DNA of 38,032 nucleotides from a virus. The stretch is taken from positions 1-38,032 of IMG/VR virus record IMGVR_UViG_3300031787_000358, one strand, 5' to 3'. This document shows, one piece after another, positions 8,666-17,108 of the stretch. Below the pieces are notes generated by a model. That model saw only the letters and a program-made list of their open reading frames with translations. It was not told the origin of the DNA and searched no databases. How positions within the stretch are numbered: position 1 is the stretch's first letter; every line of letters starts with the position of its first letter. The translations under genes were made by a program, and so were the position numbers.

Positions 8666-9043
8666 ATGGCCACGACCCCGCATGCTGGTTCCGGCACGAC
8701 GTTTTCTTTCGCCGGTGTGAATTACACCGTCACGAGCATTACCTACACGATTGGTGCCACGGGCGGCGGGGCCGACAACATTGACATCTCGCACCTTGGC
8801 CAGACCACCGGCGAGAGCGTGAGGACGCTGAGCCGGCCGCTCGTCGGCACGCAGGGCGGCGACACGGGCAAGAGCGTCAGCATCGAGTACATCGGCACCA
8901 GCGTCATCGCCCAGAACACGACCGGCACGCTGGCGATCACCGGCGGCATCAGCGTCTCGGCGACGGCGACCTGCAACTCGTCTTCTGTCACGCTGACGGT
9001 GAACGACGCCATCCGTGGTTCGGCCGAGTTCCAGCTGGCTTGA
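8666..9043 (+). CDS. Tail tube-like protein 1
   Basis: A 125-residue beta-rich, Ser/Thr/Gly-rich protein with few charges, placed where the major tail protein is expected. The pattern GTTFSFAGVNYTVTSITYTIG followed by a DNIDISHLGQ loop matches small tail-tube proteins. AGGAGAG lies upstream of the ATG. A second, similar gene follows at 9059, so it is uncertain which one forms the tube. Confidence 0.68.
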   Translation: MATTPHAGSGTTFSFAGVNYTVTSITYTIGATGGGADNIDISHLGQTTGESVRTLSRPLVGTQGGDTGKSVSIEYIGTSVIAQNTTGTLAITGGISVSATATCNSSSVTLTVNDAIRGSAEFQLA

Positions 9044-9058
9044 GCCACGGAGGGTTCC

Positions 9059-9379
9059 GTGGCCACGTACAGCACTGGGATCACGGCTACCTTCGGCAGC
9101 AATACGTTCACCGAGGTCACTGACCTTTCTTGGACGTACGGCGGCAGTCTGCCAAGGGGTCGTGATACCACGTGGACCGACGAAGTGGGCACTGTCACTC
9201 TGACGTGCCTCGGATCGGTCGGTATCTCGACGGCCAACTACGGCCTGCGGAATGACCTGACGATCAGCGGTGGCGGCGCCTCCTTGACGTGCAAGGCAGT
9301 CTATGAGGGTGTGAACGTCGCGCCCGAGCTGAACGGCGTGACCCGTTACACCGTGACGTTCCGATTACTCGACGGGTGA
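9059..9379 (+). CDS. Tail tube-like protein 2
   Basis: A 106-residue beta-rich protein with a GTG start (GGAGGG upstream). Its layout, ITATFGSNTFTEVTDLSWTYGG then an acidic loop and a final RYTVTFRLLDG strand, parallels the preceding gene product. The two may be diverged paralogues; alternatively one is the tube subunit and the other a tube decoration or minor tail protein. This is a positional and pattern inference. Confidence 0.62.
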   Translation: MATYSTGITATFGSNTFTEVTDLSWTYGGSLPRGRDTTWTDEVGTVTLTCLGSVGISTANYGLRNDLTISGGGASLTCKAVYEGVNVAPELNGVTRYTVTFRLLDG

Positions 9380-9382
9380 ACC

Positions 9383-9736
9383 ATGGCAGTGTTGACGCGA
9401 GATCAGATCGAGCAGACGAGTGACGCCAAGATCATCAAGGTGCCGGCATGGGGCGGTGAGGTGTGCATCCGCCTGATGACCGTTGGCGACCGCGACAGCT
9501 ACGAAGTGAAGCTTCTTGAGGCGCAGTCCAAGGCCGTGCCGGTGATTCCCGACTTCCGCTCCGAGCTGCTTGCCCGCTGCCTGTGCGATGACAAGGGCGT
9601 GCTGCTGTTTCCCGGCGACGAAGGCGTGGCGGCCCTGCGCCGCAAGAGCGTCGATCAGATCCATGGATTGTGGAAGGCGGCCCTGAAGCACAACGCATTG
9701 ACCGAGGAGGAGATTGAGAAACTGGCGGGGGAATGA
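9383..9736 (+). CDS. Tail assembly chaperone, first ORF
   Basis: A 117-residue mostly helical protein between the tail tube and the tape measure, the standard position of the lambda gpG-like chaperone. It has a beta N-terminal part (IIKVPAWGGEVCIRLMT), then the helical LLARCLCDDKGVLLFPGDEGVAAL segment, and an acidic end (TEEEIEKLAGE). It is expected to coat the tape measure before tube polymerisation. The stop overlaps the next ATG. I see no canonical slippery heptamer at the junction. Confidence 0.75.
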   Translation: MAVLTRDQIEQTSDAKIIKVPAWGGEVCIRLMTVGDRDSYEVKLLEAQSKAVPVIPDFRSELLARCLCDDKGVLLFPGDEGVAALRRKSVDQIHGLWKAALKHNALTEEEIEKLAGE

Positions 9737-10041
9737 ACGCCAGGCCGAGCTTGCGATTCAAGTTCGACCTGGCCTCGCACCTCAAGAAGACCGTGGCTGA
9801 AATCGACGCGATGGACTCTCGGGAGTTCTCGTACTGGATCGGCTACAGCCGATGGTGTCGCCCGCTGGATAACCCGTGGCTTCAGACGGGAATGCTGGCA
9901 AGTTCGGTCCTGGCTCCCTACTGCAAAAACAAAGTCCCCGACGCTCAAGACTTCATCCCCATCGAAGGCCACGCCCCGCAGCACCCGACGCAGATCGCTG
10001 AGACGCTCAAGCAGATGGCGGCCGACCTCGGCCAAAAGTGA
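9733..10041 (+). CDS. Tail assembly chaperone, second ORF
   Basis: This 102-residue product lies in the -1 frame relative to the preceding gene, as the T part of lambda G/GT does. It has its own ATG overlapping the upstream stop. Helix-forming sequence (LKKTVAEIDAMDSREFSYWIGYSRW) resembles second chaperone ORFs before tape measures. Start-stop coupling rather than frameshifting is the simpler reading. Function is inferred from position. Confidence 0.65.
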   Translation: MNARPSLRFKFDLASHLKKTVAEIDAMDSREFSYWIGYSRWCRPLDNPWLQTGMLASSVLAPYCKNKVPDAQDFIPIEGHAPQHPTQIAETLKQMAADLGQK

Positions 10042-10044
10042 AAC

Positions 10045-12243
10045 ATGGCAACCCTGGGCATCGGATTTCAGTTGTCGGCATCTGCCGTGGGCATGGCCCA
10101 GGGCATCAACGCCGGCGTCGTGGAATTGCAGAAGCTTGGCTACGCCGCCAAGCAGACGGCCCGTGATGTCTCCACGCTGAAGACGCTGGAGATTTCCAAG
10201 GCGTTCATCAGCGGCATCTCTTCGATTGCCAACACGTTCCAGGCGTTCACAAGCGGGGCACTCAACGCCATCGACAACACGCGGCAACTGGCCGCGAGCC
10301 TGGGCGTGTCTTACCAAGAACTGCGGACACTGCAGGTTGCGGCCGACTTGTCCGGTGCATCGAGCGAGGAACTGGCCAAGGCGTTTACGCGGGCGCAGGT
10401 GACGATCAGCAATGCCGCTGGTGGCAGCAAGGAGGCCACGAAGGCCCTGTCTGCCCTTGGGCTGTCCGTGGATGACTTGGCCACGCAGACGAGCACGCAG
10501 CAGTTCCAGGCGATTGCCACGGCCATCAACGGCATTGAGAACCCTGCCCAGCGTGCAGCGGCTGCCGTCGCCATCTTTGGCAAGAGCGGCGCGTTGCTGC
10601 TCCCGACGTTCCGCGAGTTGCCCGAGAACCTGAAGACGGCCCAGACGTTTCTGGGCGGGTTCCGCGACGGCGTCAACGGCATCAACCCAGACAAGATTGA
10701 CGCCATTGGCGATTCGTTCGGGCTCGCCGGCCAGGCGATGCAGGAGCTCGCCGGCCGCATCCTGACGCAGTTGCAACCGGCCCTGACTCAAGGCACGGAC
10801 AACTTCATCAAGTTCGTGCAGAGCATCGACGTGCCGGCTGCGGCACGGACCTTAAGCACGCTGCTCGAAGACGTTGGCAACGCGTTGGCGTTCGTCGGCC
10901 GCGTGGCGGTCCCGCTGGCCCAGAACCTGCTGCCCGCGATTGGCGGATACTTGGCGTTCATCAACCGGCAGGCGATTGCCGGTGCTATCACCGGACTCGC
11001 TTCAGCGTTTGCGGCTTCAGCCCGCGCGGCCCTTGGTTACAGTGCAGCCGCTGGCACTGCCGCAACTGCGACAGTTGGTCTCGGCGTTGCGATCCGTAGC
11101 GTGCTTGCGTCCACGGGCATCGGTCTTCTTGTCGTCGGTCTCGGGCTTGCTAGCGGTGCCCTGCTGGAATGGTCCATCGCAGGTGCAAATGCTGGGGCCA
11201 ACACAGAGTTGGCGATTGCCGACACTGAGTCGGCAATGAAGCGTTTCCGCCAGGAAACCGACCGGGCCGGCGTCGCCGCCTTCAATCTCGGCGAAGAAGT
11301 GAAGAAGGCCCTGAAGGTACCAGAGCAAATCAGCATCGACGAGTTCGCCCAAGGTGCACTGAACGAAGCCCGCTCGGCGATCGTGTCGCTAGCCAAGGAA
11401 CTCGGCGGACTCGACAAGGTTCCTGCCGATGTGCTTGAGCGGTTCAACGGCATCCGCGACTACGCCAGCGAGATCACTGAAGAAGTGCAGAACCAGGGCC
11501 AGGCGTTGCGGTTTGTGGATCAGAACTCGCAGGCGCTGATTGCCACGGTTCAGCGTCTTACTGAAGCGGAAAAGGCAAAGGCAGAAGCGGCGAAGGCGTC
11601 GGCGGAATCCGCACGCAAGGCGGCAGAAGAGTCACGCAAGCGCGTCACAGAGCTCGCGTCGCAAGGACTGACCGCTGCCGAGTCATCCCGCGTCCAGTTG
11701 AACCGCGATCTGCTGGACATCGCCAACGAGCAGCGTGCCGCAGAGGAAGCGTTGCAGGCGGCACGCAAGGCAGGCGACGCTGCGGCTTTGTCAGCAGCCA
11801 ACGAGCGTCTGCGTCTCGCCCAGGCTGCTACGGCGGAAGCCAAGGCCCAGGATCGACAGCGGCAACTCGACGCTCTCGGCATTGACGACAAACTGCTGAA
11901 GCCGGCTACGACGATTGCGGACCAGTTCAAAGCCGTCCGCAAGGCGTTTGACGCCAAGCTCATCGACGGCGGCGAAGCCCGGCAGGCGTTGCGGAACCTG
12001 GCTGCCGAAGGCGTGCAGATCCGCCAGGAGATCGCAGCCGAGTTGAGCCGGCCCGCACGCCAGGCACTGCAGGTGAACGACATCCGGTCACAGGAAGGCA
12101 TCTCGCAGGTTCTGGCCTTGGCAACCGGCCGCGAAGATCCGGCGATTGAGCAACGCCGCGAGCAACTCAACAAGCTCGAGCAGATTCGCCGCGAGTTGGC
12201 CAACGTCGGCGCTCGGCCGGTTGACATTCTCGGAGGTGCATAA
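10045..12243 (+). CDS. Tail tape measure protein
   Basis: This is the longest gene in the window (732 aa). It has an N-terminal helical region rich in Ala, a segment ALGVSYQELRTLQVAADLSGAS typical of tape measures, hydrophobic stretches near residues 290-380 that may cross a membrane during DNA entry, and a long Ala/Glu/Arg coiled coil from about 500 to 620. At roughly 0.15 nm per residue it would set a tail near 110 nm. It starts 3 bp after the chaperone stop and ends in a TAATG overlap. Confidence 0.92.
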   Translation: MATLGIGFQLSASAVGMAQGINAGVVELQKLGYAAKQTARDVSTLKTLEISKAFISGISSIANTFQAFTSGALNAIDNTRQLAASLGVSYQELRTLQVAADLSGASSEELAKAFTRAQVTISNAAGGSKEATKALSALGLSVDDLATQTSTQQFQAIATAINGIENPAQRAAAAVAIFGKSGALLLPTFRELPENLKTAQTFLGGFRDGVNGINPDKIDAIGDSFGLAGQAMQELAGRILTQLQPALTQGTDNFIKFVQSIDVPAAARTLSTLLEDVGNALAFVGRVAVPLAQNLLPAIGGYLAFINRQAIAGAITGLASAFAASARAALGYSAAAGTAATATVGLGVAIRSVLASTGIGLLVVGLGLASGALLEWSIAGANAGANTELAIADTESAMKRFRQETDRAGVAAFNLGEEVKKALKVPEQISIDEFAQGALNEARSAIVSLAKELGGLDKVPADVLERFNGIRDYASEITEEVQNQGQALRFVDQNSQALIATVQRLTEAEKAKAEAAKASAESARKAAEESRKRVTELASQGLTAAESSRVQLNRDLLDIANEQRAAEEALQAARKAGDAAALSAANERLRLAQAATAEAKAQDRQRQLDALGIDDKLLKPATTIADQFKAVRKAFDAKLIDGGEARQALRNLAAEGVQIRQEIAAELSRPARQALQVNDIRSQEGISQVLALATGREDPAIEQRREQLNKLEQIRRELANVGARPVDILGGA

Positions 12244-13109
12244 TGGCCGTCATCTCCTACCGCGAAGTCATCCCGCGTACGGCGTCGCATCGCTTTGGCG
12301 AGGCACCTACCGCCGAACGGAAATACATCGTCACCGTCGATGAGCCGACGCCGACGCAAACGCTGGTCAACGCGGTTGGCATTTTCCATGCTTCTGCTCA
12401 CCCCGAGTTTTCGTACCTCAAGTGCCTGAACATTCAGGTCACGGAGACGGATCGGCACCACGCCGAGATTACGTACAGCTACGAACTGCCGAAGCAGGAA
12501 GAACTCGACCCGAATCCGCTGGCACGGCCCGACGTGTGGTCGTTCTCTACTGGCGGTGCTCAGGTGCCGGCGCTCGTCTACTACGACGGCAGCGGCAACA
12601 GCAACAAGAAACCGCTGCAGAATACGGCCAAGGATTTCTTTGAGGGACTGACCACGCTCGAGGCGGAAGTGCGAGCGTCGATCTCGGGCAACCGCCCTAC
12701 GTTCCCGCTGGCCAATGCGGCAGCGGTCACGAACAGCGTGAACTCGTCTTCTTACCTTGGTGGTGCCGCTCACACCTGGCTATGTGCTGGGATCAGCGGG
12801 CAGCAGGCCACCGAGGTGGTTAACGACGTGGAGTTGCGGTATTGGCAGATCACCGTCGAGCTTGTCTACCGGGCCAGCGGCCACGATCTGCTTCTGCCGA
12901 ATGTCGGCTGGAACTATCTCGAAGGCGGCGAGAAGAAACGCGTCTGGGTGAGAGACCCAGAGTCTGGCGAGAAGGTGGCGTCGGGCTCGCCGCGTGCGTT
13001 GACCAATACAGGCGGGCTCAAGGCAGACGATCAAGAGCCCGACATCCTCACGCGCCGCGTGTACCCAGAAGCAGACTTTTCCAATTACTTCGGCACGCCG
13101 CCGTTCTAA
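12243..13109 (+). CDS. Putative distal tail/baseplate protein
   Basis: A 288-residue protein directly after the tape measure, where distal tail (Dit-like) or baseplate proteins are found. It is predicted beta-rich, with aromatic-rich strands (HPEFSYLKCLNIQVTE, RYWQITVELVYR) and a C-terminal DILTRRVYPEADFSNYFG. I do not recognise a named family. The position and the TAATG coupling support a structural tail role. Confidence 0.6.
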   Translation: MAVISYREVIPRTASHRFGEAPTAERKYIVTVDEPTPTQTLVNAVGIFHASAHPEFSYLKCLNIQVTETDRHHAEITYSYELPKQEELDPNPLARPDVWSFSTGGAQVPALVYYDGSGNSNKKPLQNTAKDFFEGLTTLEAEVRASISGNRPTFPLANAAAVTNSVNSSSYLGGAAHTWLCAGISGQQATEVVNDVELRYWQITVELVYRASGHDLLLPNVGWNYLEGGEKKRVWVRDPESGEKVASGSPRALTNTGGLKADDQEPDILTRRVYPEADFSNYFGTPPF

Positions 13110-13118
13110 GGAGCACCG

Positions 13119-13487
13119 ATGCCCGACATCAGTTACACCATCACCGGCCAGGTCAGCAAAGGTGCCCTGTCGCAGTCATTCGCAGCGTCTGGCGTCACGG
13201 CCGACATTGCCACAGCTGGCGTTCTCTCGGTCACGCTGAACCTGGGCACGGCCGTCACGCAGATTTCCACGGCCACGCTCGGCTCGCTTGGGCTGTGCTT
13301 CGCCCGTTCGCTGGCCAGTGCCACGACGCACACGGTGAGCTTCGGCCGCTACGCTGGCGGCACGCTGCATGAAACCGCCCGGCTCAAGGCTGGCGAGGCC
13401 GCTGTGCTTCGGCTGGCGGCTGGGGACTACGCCGCCAAGGCGGCCGTCGAAGGCACCCGCCTGGTGCTCACCGTCTACGAGGACTGA
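13119..13487 (+). CDS. Small beta-rich tail protein
   Basis: A 122-residue Ala/Thr/Ser-rich, predicted beta-sandwich-like protein with a good ribosome site (AAGGAG). Strand-like segments repeat (ISYTITGQVSKG, VLSVTLNLGTA, TRLVLTVYED). No family is recognised. It probably belongs to the tail tip or is a decoration protein, judged only by place and composition. Confidence 0.6.
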   Translation: MPDISYTITGQVSKGALSQSFAASGVTADIATAGVLSVTLNLGTAVTQISTATLGSLGLCFARSLASATTHTVSFGRYAGGTLHETARLKAGEAAVLRLAAGDYAAKAAVEGTRLVLTVYED

Positions 13488-13490
13488 GCC

Positions 13491-13985
13491 GTGGCACAGA
13501 GGCCAGACGGCAAAGCCGCGAAGACCGAGCGGGTGACATTCACTCGCCCGGCGGCAGAGCGTATTGCCAGGACCGTGCGGCGCGTCGAGCAAGGCGACCG
13601 TGGGGCGAAGCCGCTGACATTTGAGCGGATCGGCGGCGGGTTGCCGTACCGTCTTAGCGTCGCCACGTTCACGGGGGCATGGGCGACTGGCGAATCCAAG
13701 ACGGTGACGCTGGTTGGTAGCACAAACACGGCGACGGTCTACAACTGGTGCAACGCAGCAGAGAATGGCGGGCACGTCGTTTTCGGCAAAGCCAGCGGCA
13801 CCAATAGTGCCGTGGAAATCACCATGGGCGGCACTGCTACCTGCCGCATGACGCTCGGTGGCGTAGACCTGACGGAGTTGTCTGGCTACGACGCTGCCTC
13901 CATTCAGTTGCTCGGGCATAACACCACGGGGCCGTGCCTTGAGTGGTACTCGATCGCCACCTGCGCAACAGCCACCGCCGCATGA
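13491..13985 (+). CDS. Hypothetical tail-region protein
   Basis: A 164-residue product with GTG start. The basic N-terminal ~50 residues (RPAAERIARTVRRVEQGDRG) precede a beta-rich domain with TGAWATGESKTVTLVG and several cysteines toward the end. The stop overlaps the next gene's ATG. It is a probable tail-tip component; no family is recognised. The basic helix plus beta domain could be an adaptor to the Cys-rich neighbour. Confidence 0.6.
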   Translation: MAQRPDGKAAKTERVTFTRPAAERIARTVRRVEQGDRGAKPLTFERIGGGLPYRLSVATFTGAWATGESKTVTLVGSTNTATVYNWCNAAENGGHVVFGKASGTNSAVEITMGGTATCRMTLGGVDLTELSGYDAASIQLLGHNTTGPCLEWYSIATCATATAA

Positions 13986-14662
13986 CGCTCATCACGTTTC
14001 AAAACGGCAAGCCCGTCATGCGTGACGGTGCGGTTGGGACGGAGCAGGCGTGTTGCTGTGGCAAGTGTGGCCGCTGCATCATCGACGGTGAATGGGACTG
14101 CCGCTACACAACAAAAGCACAGTGCGAGGAATGCACCACTACGTACTACTGCGAAAACCTTGAGACGGCCGAGGTGACCGTTGTCGCTGATTGCAGCGAG
14201 TGCGTGGGCGATACGCTGTCTTGCTATGGCGTCAGTGAAGGACCGTGCGGAACTTGGGACGCAAACGCTCCATGCGAGCCTTGCCCGTGCGAACAAAACT
14301 CCGATTGCCCTGATGGGAAACTCTGCTGCGACGGCGTGTGCAGGGATCCGCTGTGCCCTGAGACCAAGTACTACCACATCGTTTTCCACATTCCTGCGGT
14401 CCCTGGGCCGGCTGGAACGTCCAAGGTTTGCGAGATTGTTGTGCCGCAATGTGGAGTTGCCGTAATAACCCGCGCCGTTTCGTACGGGCCGTTCTCGAGT
14501 TGCACCCTTGCGGTCTCAGCAGAAATCGGTGAAGGCTGCGTCTTGCAAAACATCGTCGTGACGCAGAGCAGCGGCGGTGCTTGCGATGACAACAAGCCCG
14601 AGTTTGTTGAGATCGTTGAGATCGACGAAGCAGACTGCGAAACCGTGTTTATCCCTGACTGA
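13982..14662 (+). CDS. Cysteine-rich tail-region protein
   Basis: A 226-residue product with 27 cysteines. They cluster in the first ~135 residues as closely spaced CCCGKCGRC, CEEC and CEPCPC, and then SDCPDGKLCCDGVC, which resembles the CC-containing core of small disulfide-knot modules. The C-terminal ~90 residues are beta-like with sparse Cys. It has no signal peptide. Starts by ATGA coupling. It is likely a virion or tail-tip protein whose cysteines bind metal or form disulfides after release. The function is not known. Confidence 0.65.
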   Translation: MTLITFQNGKPVMRDGAVGTEQACCCGKCGRCIIDGEWDCRYTTKAQCEECTTTYYCENLETAEVTVVADCSECVGDTLSCYGVSEGPCGTWDANAPCEPCPCEQNSDCPDGKLCCDGVCRDPLCPETKYYHIVFHIPAVPGPAGTSKVCEIVVPQCGVAVITRAVSYGPFSSCTLAVSAEIGEGCVLQNIVVTQSSGGACDDNKPEFVEIVEIDEADCETVFIPD

Positions 14663-14664
14663 TC

Positions 14665-14964
14665 ATGGCAAAGATGCAGCTGACGCCGATGGCCTGCACG
14701 CCGCACAGTGACGGCTGGGAATGCGTCTGCCAGTGCGGCTATGTGACGCACGCAAAGGCTGGCACGGCGTATCACGTCTGCGAGACCAGCAAGCCGCGAG
14801 CGAAGCCAGGCCTGGGCGACATGGTGGCCGCCGGGCTCGACGCCATCGGCGTCACCAAGCAGCGTGTGCAAGCCGTGGCGTCTGCGGTTGGCGTGAAGGA
14901 CTGCGGGTGCAAGAAGCGGCAGGAAGCGTTGAACAACCTCGGCCGCAAGTTCGGCATCGGTTGA
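14665..14964 (+). CDS. Small Cys-containing protein
   Basis: A 99-residue protein with N-terminal CVCQCG (zinc-ribbon-like with C11 and a downstream HVC) and a C-terminal CGCKKRQEALNNLGRKFGIG. A short CGC(K/E)KRxxxLN tail of this kind recurs in phage proteins near tail genes in my recollection, but no function is established. The middle is an amphipathic helix. It follows the Cys-rich gene by 2 bp and may work with it. Confidence 0.6.
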   Translation: MAKMQLTPMACTPHSDGWECVCQCGYVTHAKAGTAYHVCETSKPRAKPGLGDMVAAGLDAIGVTKQRVQAVASAVGVKDCGCKKRQEALNNLGRKFGIG

Positions 14965-14965
14965 C

Positions 14966-14982
14966 GCCACCGCTAGGGTGGC
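14966..14982 (+). other. Short hairpin before two-TM gene
   Basis: GCCACC (14966-14971) and GGTGGC (14977-14982) form a perfect 6-bp stem with a GCTAG loop, right after the stop of the preceding gene. No T-run follows, so it is not a standard terminator. It may modulate translation of the gene at 15000. Confidence 0.3.
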
Positions 14983-14999
14983 CGGTGAAAGGACTCGCC

Positions 15000-15146
15000 A
15001 TGGCCGGCTGGCTCATCGCACTCACCGGATTCGTCTACGCCTACGTCGCGGCAGATCTCGCGTGGCATGGGAAGTCGGGCCTGGCCATCGCGTACCTCGG
15101 CTACGCGTTCGCCAACGTCGGACTCTACATGGCGGCCACGAGGTGA
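15000..15146 (+). CDS. Two-TM miniprotein
   Basis: A 48-residue membrane protein with two hydrophobic segments, about residues 4-22 (WLIALTGFVYAYVAADLAW) and 27-45 (GLAIAYLGYAFANVGLYMA), joined by a short basic turn. AAAGGA lies 6-7 nt before the ATG. It sits between tail genes and a peptidase-like gene. It could be a holin-like or superinfection-related protein. A weaker in-frame GTG exists at 14985. Confidence 0.6.
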   Translation: MAGWLIALTGFVYAYVAADLAWHGKSGLAIAYLGYAFANVGLYMAATR

Positions 15147-15149
15147 CGC

Positions 15150-15437
15150 ATGCCCGACGATCACGTCTTTACGTTAAACGGTGACGAGCGGTGGCTCCTG
15201 CGGTTCACCACGCTCAAGGGTGCGGCCTACGGCTACACGTTCTCGCAGAAGGCGAAGAACCCGCGAATCATCTTGGACGCTCGCATGCGTGGGCGGAAGA
15301 AACTCGAGGTGTTGGTGCACGAGCTGCTGCACGCGTTGAATCCGACGCAGAGCGAAGAGCACGTCGAGCAGCAAGGGAAGGACATCGCCAAGGTTCTGTG
15401 GGCTCTTGGGTATAGGGAGGTGCAGGATGGCCCGTAA
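15150..15437 (+). CDS. Small HExxH metallopeptidase-like protein
   Basis: A 95-residue product with the motif VLVHELLHALNPTQSEEHVEQQG: HExxH with a downstream Glu (EEHVE) placed as in gluzincin/SprT-like folds. It is short for a protease, so it is either a minimal metallopeptidase or a fold relic. It is followed, with 11-bp overlap, by a phosphoesterase gene. Similar short HExxH proteins occur in phages, usually without assigned targets. Confidence 0.6.
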   Translation: MPDDHVFTLNGDERWLLRFTTLKGAAYGYTFSQKAKNPRIILDARMRGRKKLEVLVHELLHALNPTQSEEHVEQQGKDIAKVLWALGYREVQDGP

Positions 15438-16329
15438 CGCCACGACGTTCCGCCGGAAGAATGCCTCCGATCCGTGGCTCGTCACGTCACTTGACGGCGG
15501 CGTCACTCGCATCGACTTCCAGACGCGACTTTGGGTGCTGCTCTCAAGCGATTGGCACTGGGACTCGACCAAGTGCAACCGCGAGAAGCTGGCCTCGGAT
15601 CTACAGAAGGCGAAAGAACTCAACGCCGCAGTGCTGTCAATCGGCGACCACTTCGACGCCATGGGTGGCAAGTACGATCCACGCAGTAACGGCAAGTGGG
15701 ACGTTCGACCAGAGTTCCAACGTGGCAACTACTACGACGACATCGTGACGCAGTGTGCCGAGTGGCTTGAGCCGTACCGTGAGCAGATGGCTCTCATCAC
15801 GCCCGGCAATCACGAGACGGCCGTGCGGAAACGCATGGAGACGTGCCTTACCACCAGACTCGTGGAGCAGCTGCGGGTGCGTGGCTCCAAGGTGCGGCAC
15901 GCTGGCTACTCAGGGTGGATTCTGTTTCGTGCCAAGAACGGCAAAACCAACTCGGCTCTATATCGACTCTGGTATCACCACGGCTACGGCGGCGGCGGCC
16001 CTGTCACTCGCGGTGTGATCGACTACAGCCGATACCTCGTGGACGTGGACGCCGACTGCATCCACGCCGGGCACGTGCATCAGCGGACGCTGATTGAGGC
16101 GAGCCGGCAGCGGTTATCGCCTAACGGCATCCCTCGCATCCGGCCGATGCACCTCGTCCGCTCAGCGGCCTACAAGCAAGAGTGCTTGACCGATGGCTGG
16201 GCTGTCGAGAAAGGCATGAGTGCTAGACCGCTCGGCGGCTGGTGGATGCTGCTGCGATGGAACACGGACAACACGGAGTTGCGTGCGTCGTTTCACGACT
16301 CGCCGCGTGATGACAACGACGACACTTGA
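15427..16329 (+). CDS. Calcineurin-like metallophosphoesterase
   Basis: A 300-residue phosphoesterase with the full metal-site set: SDWHWD (D42, H44), GDHFD (D74), GNHE (127-130), the HHGYGGG region, and GHVHQ near residue 215. It would hydrolyse phosphodiesters or phosphomonoesters; the substrate is unknown (nucleotides, cell-wall phosphates or DNA ends are all possible). ATG 15427 is preceded by GGGAGG. It overlaps the HExxH gene by 11 bp. The next gene starts after a 51-bp gap. Confidence 0.85.
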   Translation: MARNATTFRRKNASDPWLVTSLDGGVTRIDFQTRLWVLLSSDWHWDSTKCNREKLASDLQKAKELNAAVLSIGDHFDAMGGKYDPRSNGKWDVRPEFQRGNYYDDIVTQCAEWLEPYREQMALITPGNHETAVRKRMETCLTTRLVEQLRVRGSKVRHAGYSGWILFRAKNGKTNSALYRLWYHHGYGGGGPVTRGVIDYSRYLVDVDADCIHAGHVHQRTLIEASRQRLSPNGIPRIRPMHLVRSAAYKQECLTDGWAVEKGMSARPLGGWWMLLRWNTDNTELRASFHDSPRDDNDDT

Positions 16330-16380
16330 CGCACGCCGCAGACTGCGACTTTCGCAATTCGCAAATCACGAAAGGGCACC

Positions 16381-16908
16381 ATGAGCACGACACTTGAAGC
16401 CGCCAACGACGCAATGAGGGCGGCAGTGAAGACCAGGCTGGACGCTACACCAAAAGATGACCCGAAGATGGTGGGCTATAGGCCGCCAGTCCTGGCGGGG
16501 TGCAAGCCGGCCGAAGAGTGTGCGGCGGATCTGCTGAGCCGGGCCGCGTCGTGCTGCGAAGGCCAGCGGATGCGTGGCGACGGGCTGCTTGAGTCGGACG
16601 TGCACCCAACAAGCCAGGCGTTTTTCGATCTGTGCGATGCCCTGAAAGAAATGCACCGCCGCAAGAGCCGGGATTACGGCTGTCCTAGCGGTGAAGACCC
16701 GCTGGCGAACATCCGCAACGGGGCGAAGTTCGTCGGCATCCCGTCGTGGAAAGGCGCGATGGTTCGCCTGTCCGACAAGGTGACGCGGCTTGCCGCGTAC
16801 AACGCAACCGGGCGACTGGAGAACGAGTCGCTCGAAGACAACCTCTTTGACCTGGCGTCGTACTCGCTGCTCGCCCTCCTGCTGCACCGCGAGGAACGCG
16901 ATGGCTGA
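16381..16908 (+). CDS. DUF1599-like nucleotide-modification-associated protein
   Basis: A 175-residue protein. The C-terminal ~80 residues (RRKSRDYGCPSGEDPLANIRNG, then MVRLSDKVTRLAAY and ESLEDNLFDLASYSLLALL) match the all-alpha nucleotide-modification-associated / DUF1599 family, which is distantly like MazG-type helical enzymes. This suggests binding or processing of nucleotides. The N-terminal half has unassigned cysteines. AAAGGG precedes the ATG. The final codons overlap the next gene. Confidence 0.7.
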   Translation: MSTTLEAANDAMRAAVKTRLDATPKDDPKMVGYRPPVLAGCKPAEECAADLLSRAASCCEGQRMRGDGLLESDVHPTSQAFFDLCDALKEMHRRKSRDYGCPSGEDPLANIRNGAKFVGIPSWKGAMVRLSDKVTRLAAYNATGRLENESLEDNLFDLASYSLLALLLHREERDG

Positions 16909-17107
16909 GCCACTGTCTGACGCCTACCTCCAGCAGTGCGAGTTCGACGCTCGCCGTTTCCAGGGCGCCTACACCGGGACGGCTGGCACGCTCGCCGGTC
17001 ACGTGATGCGACTGCTCGCGGAACTCTCCCGCGTGAAAGGACGCCTGGCCGTGACCATCGCCCAGCGTGACGAGCGGCCGTGCCTGTCGCACATCCGTGG
17101 AGATTGA
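16901..17107 (+). CDS. Small phage protein
   Basis: A 68-residue helical protein starting inside the preceding gene (8-bp overlap). It contains FDARRFQGAYTGTAGTLAGHVMRLLAEL, an amphipathic helical pattern. No known function. It is the last + strand gene before the convergent integrase. Confidence 0.55.
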   Translation: MAEPLSDAYLQQCEFDARRFQGAYTGTAGTLAGHVMRLLAELSRVKGRLAVTIAQRDERPCLSHIRGD

Positions 17108-17108
17108 G

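Noticed and set aside
9715-9740. Programmed -1 frameshift between the tail chaperone genes
   Set aside because: The second gene is in the -1 frame, but the overlap window (9718-9736) has only a run of five G and no heptamer that lets both tRNAs re-pair. ATGA coupling explains the junction.
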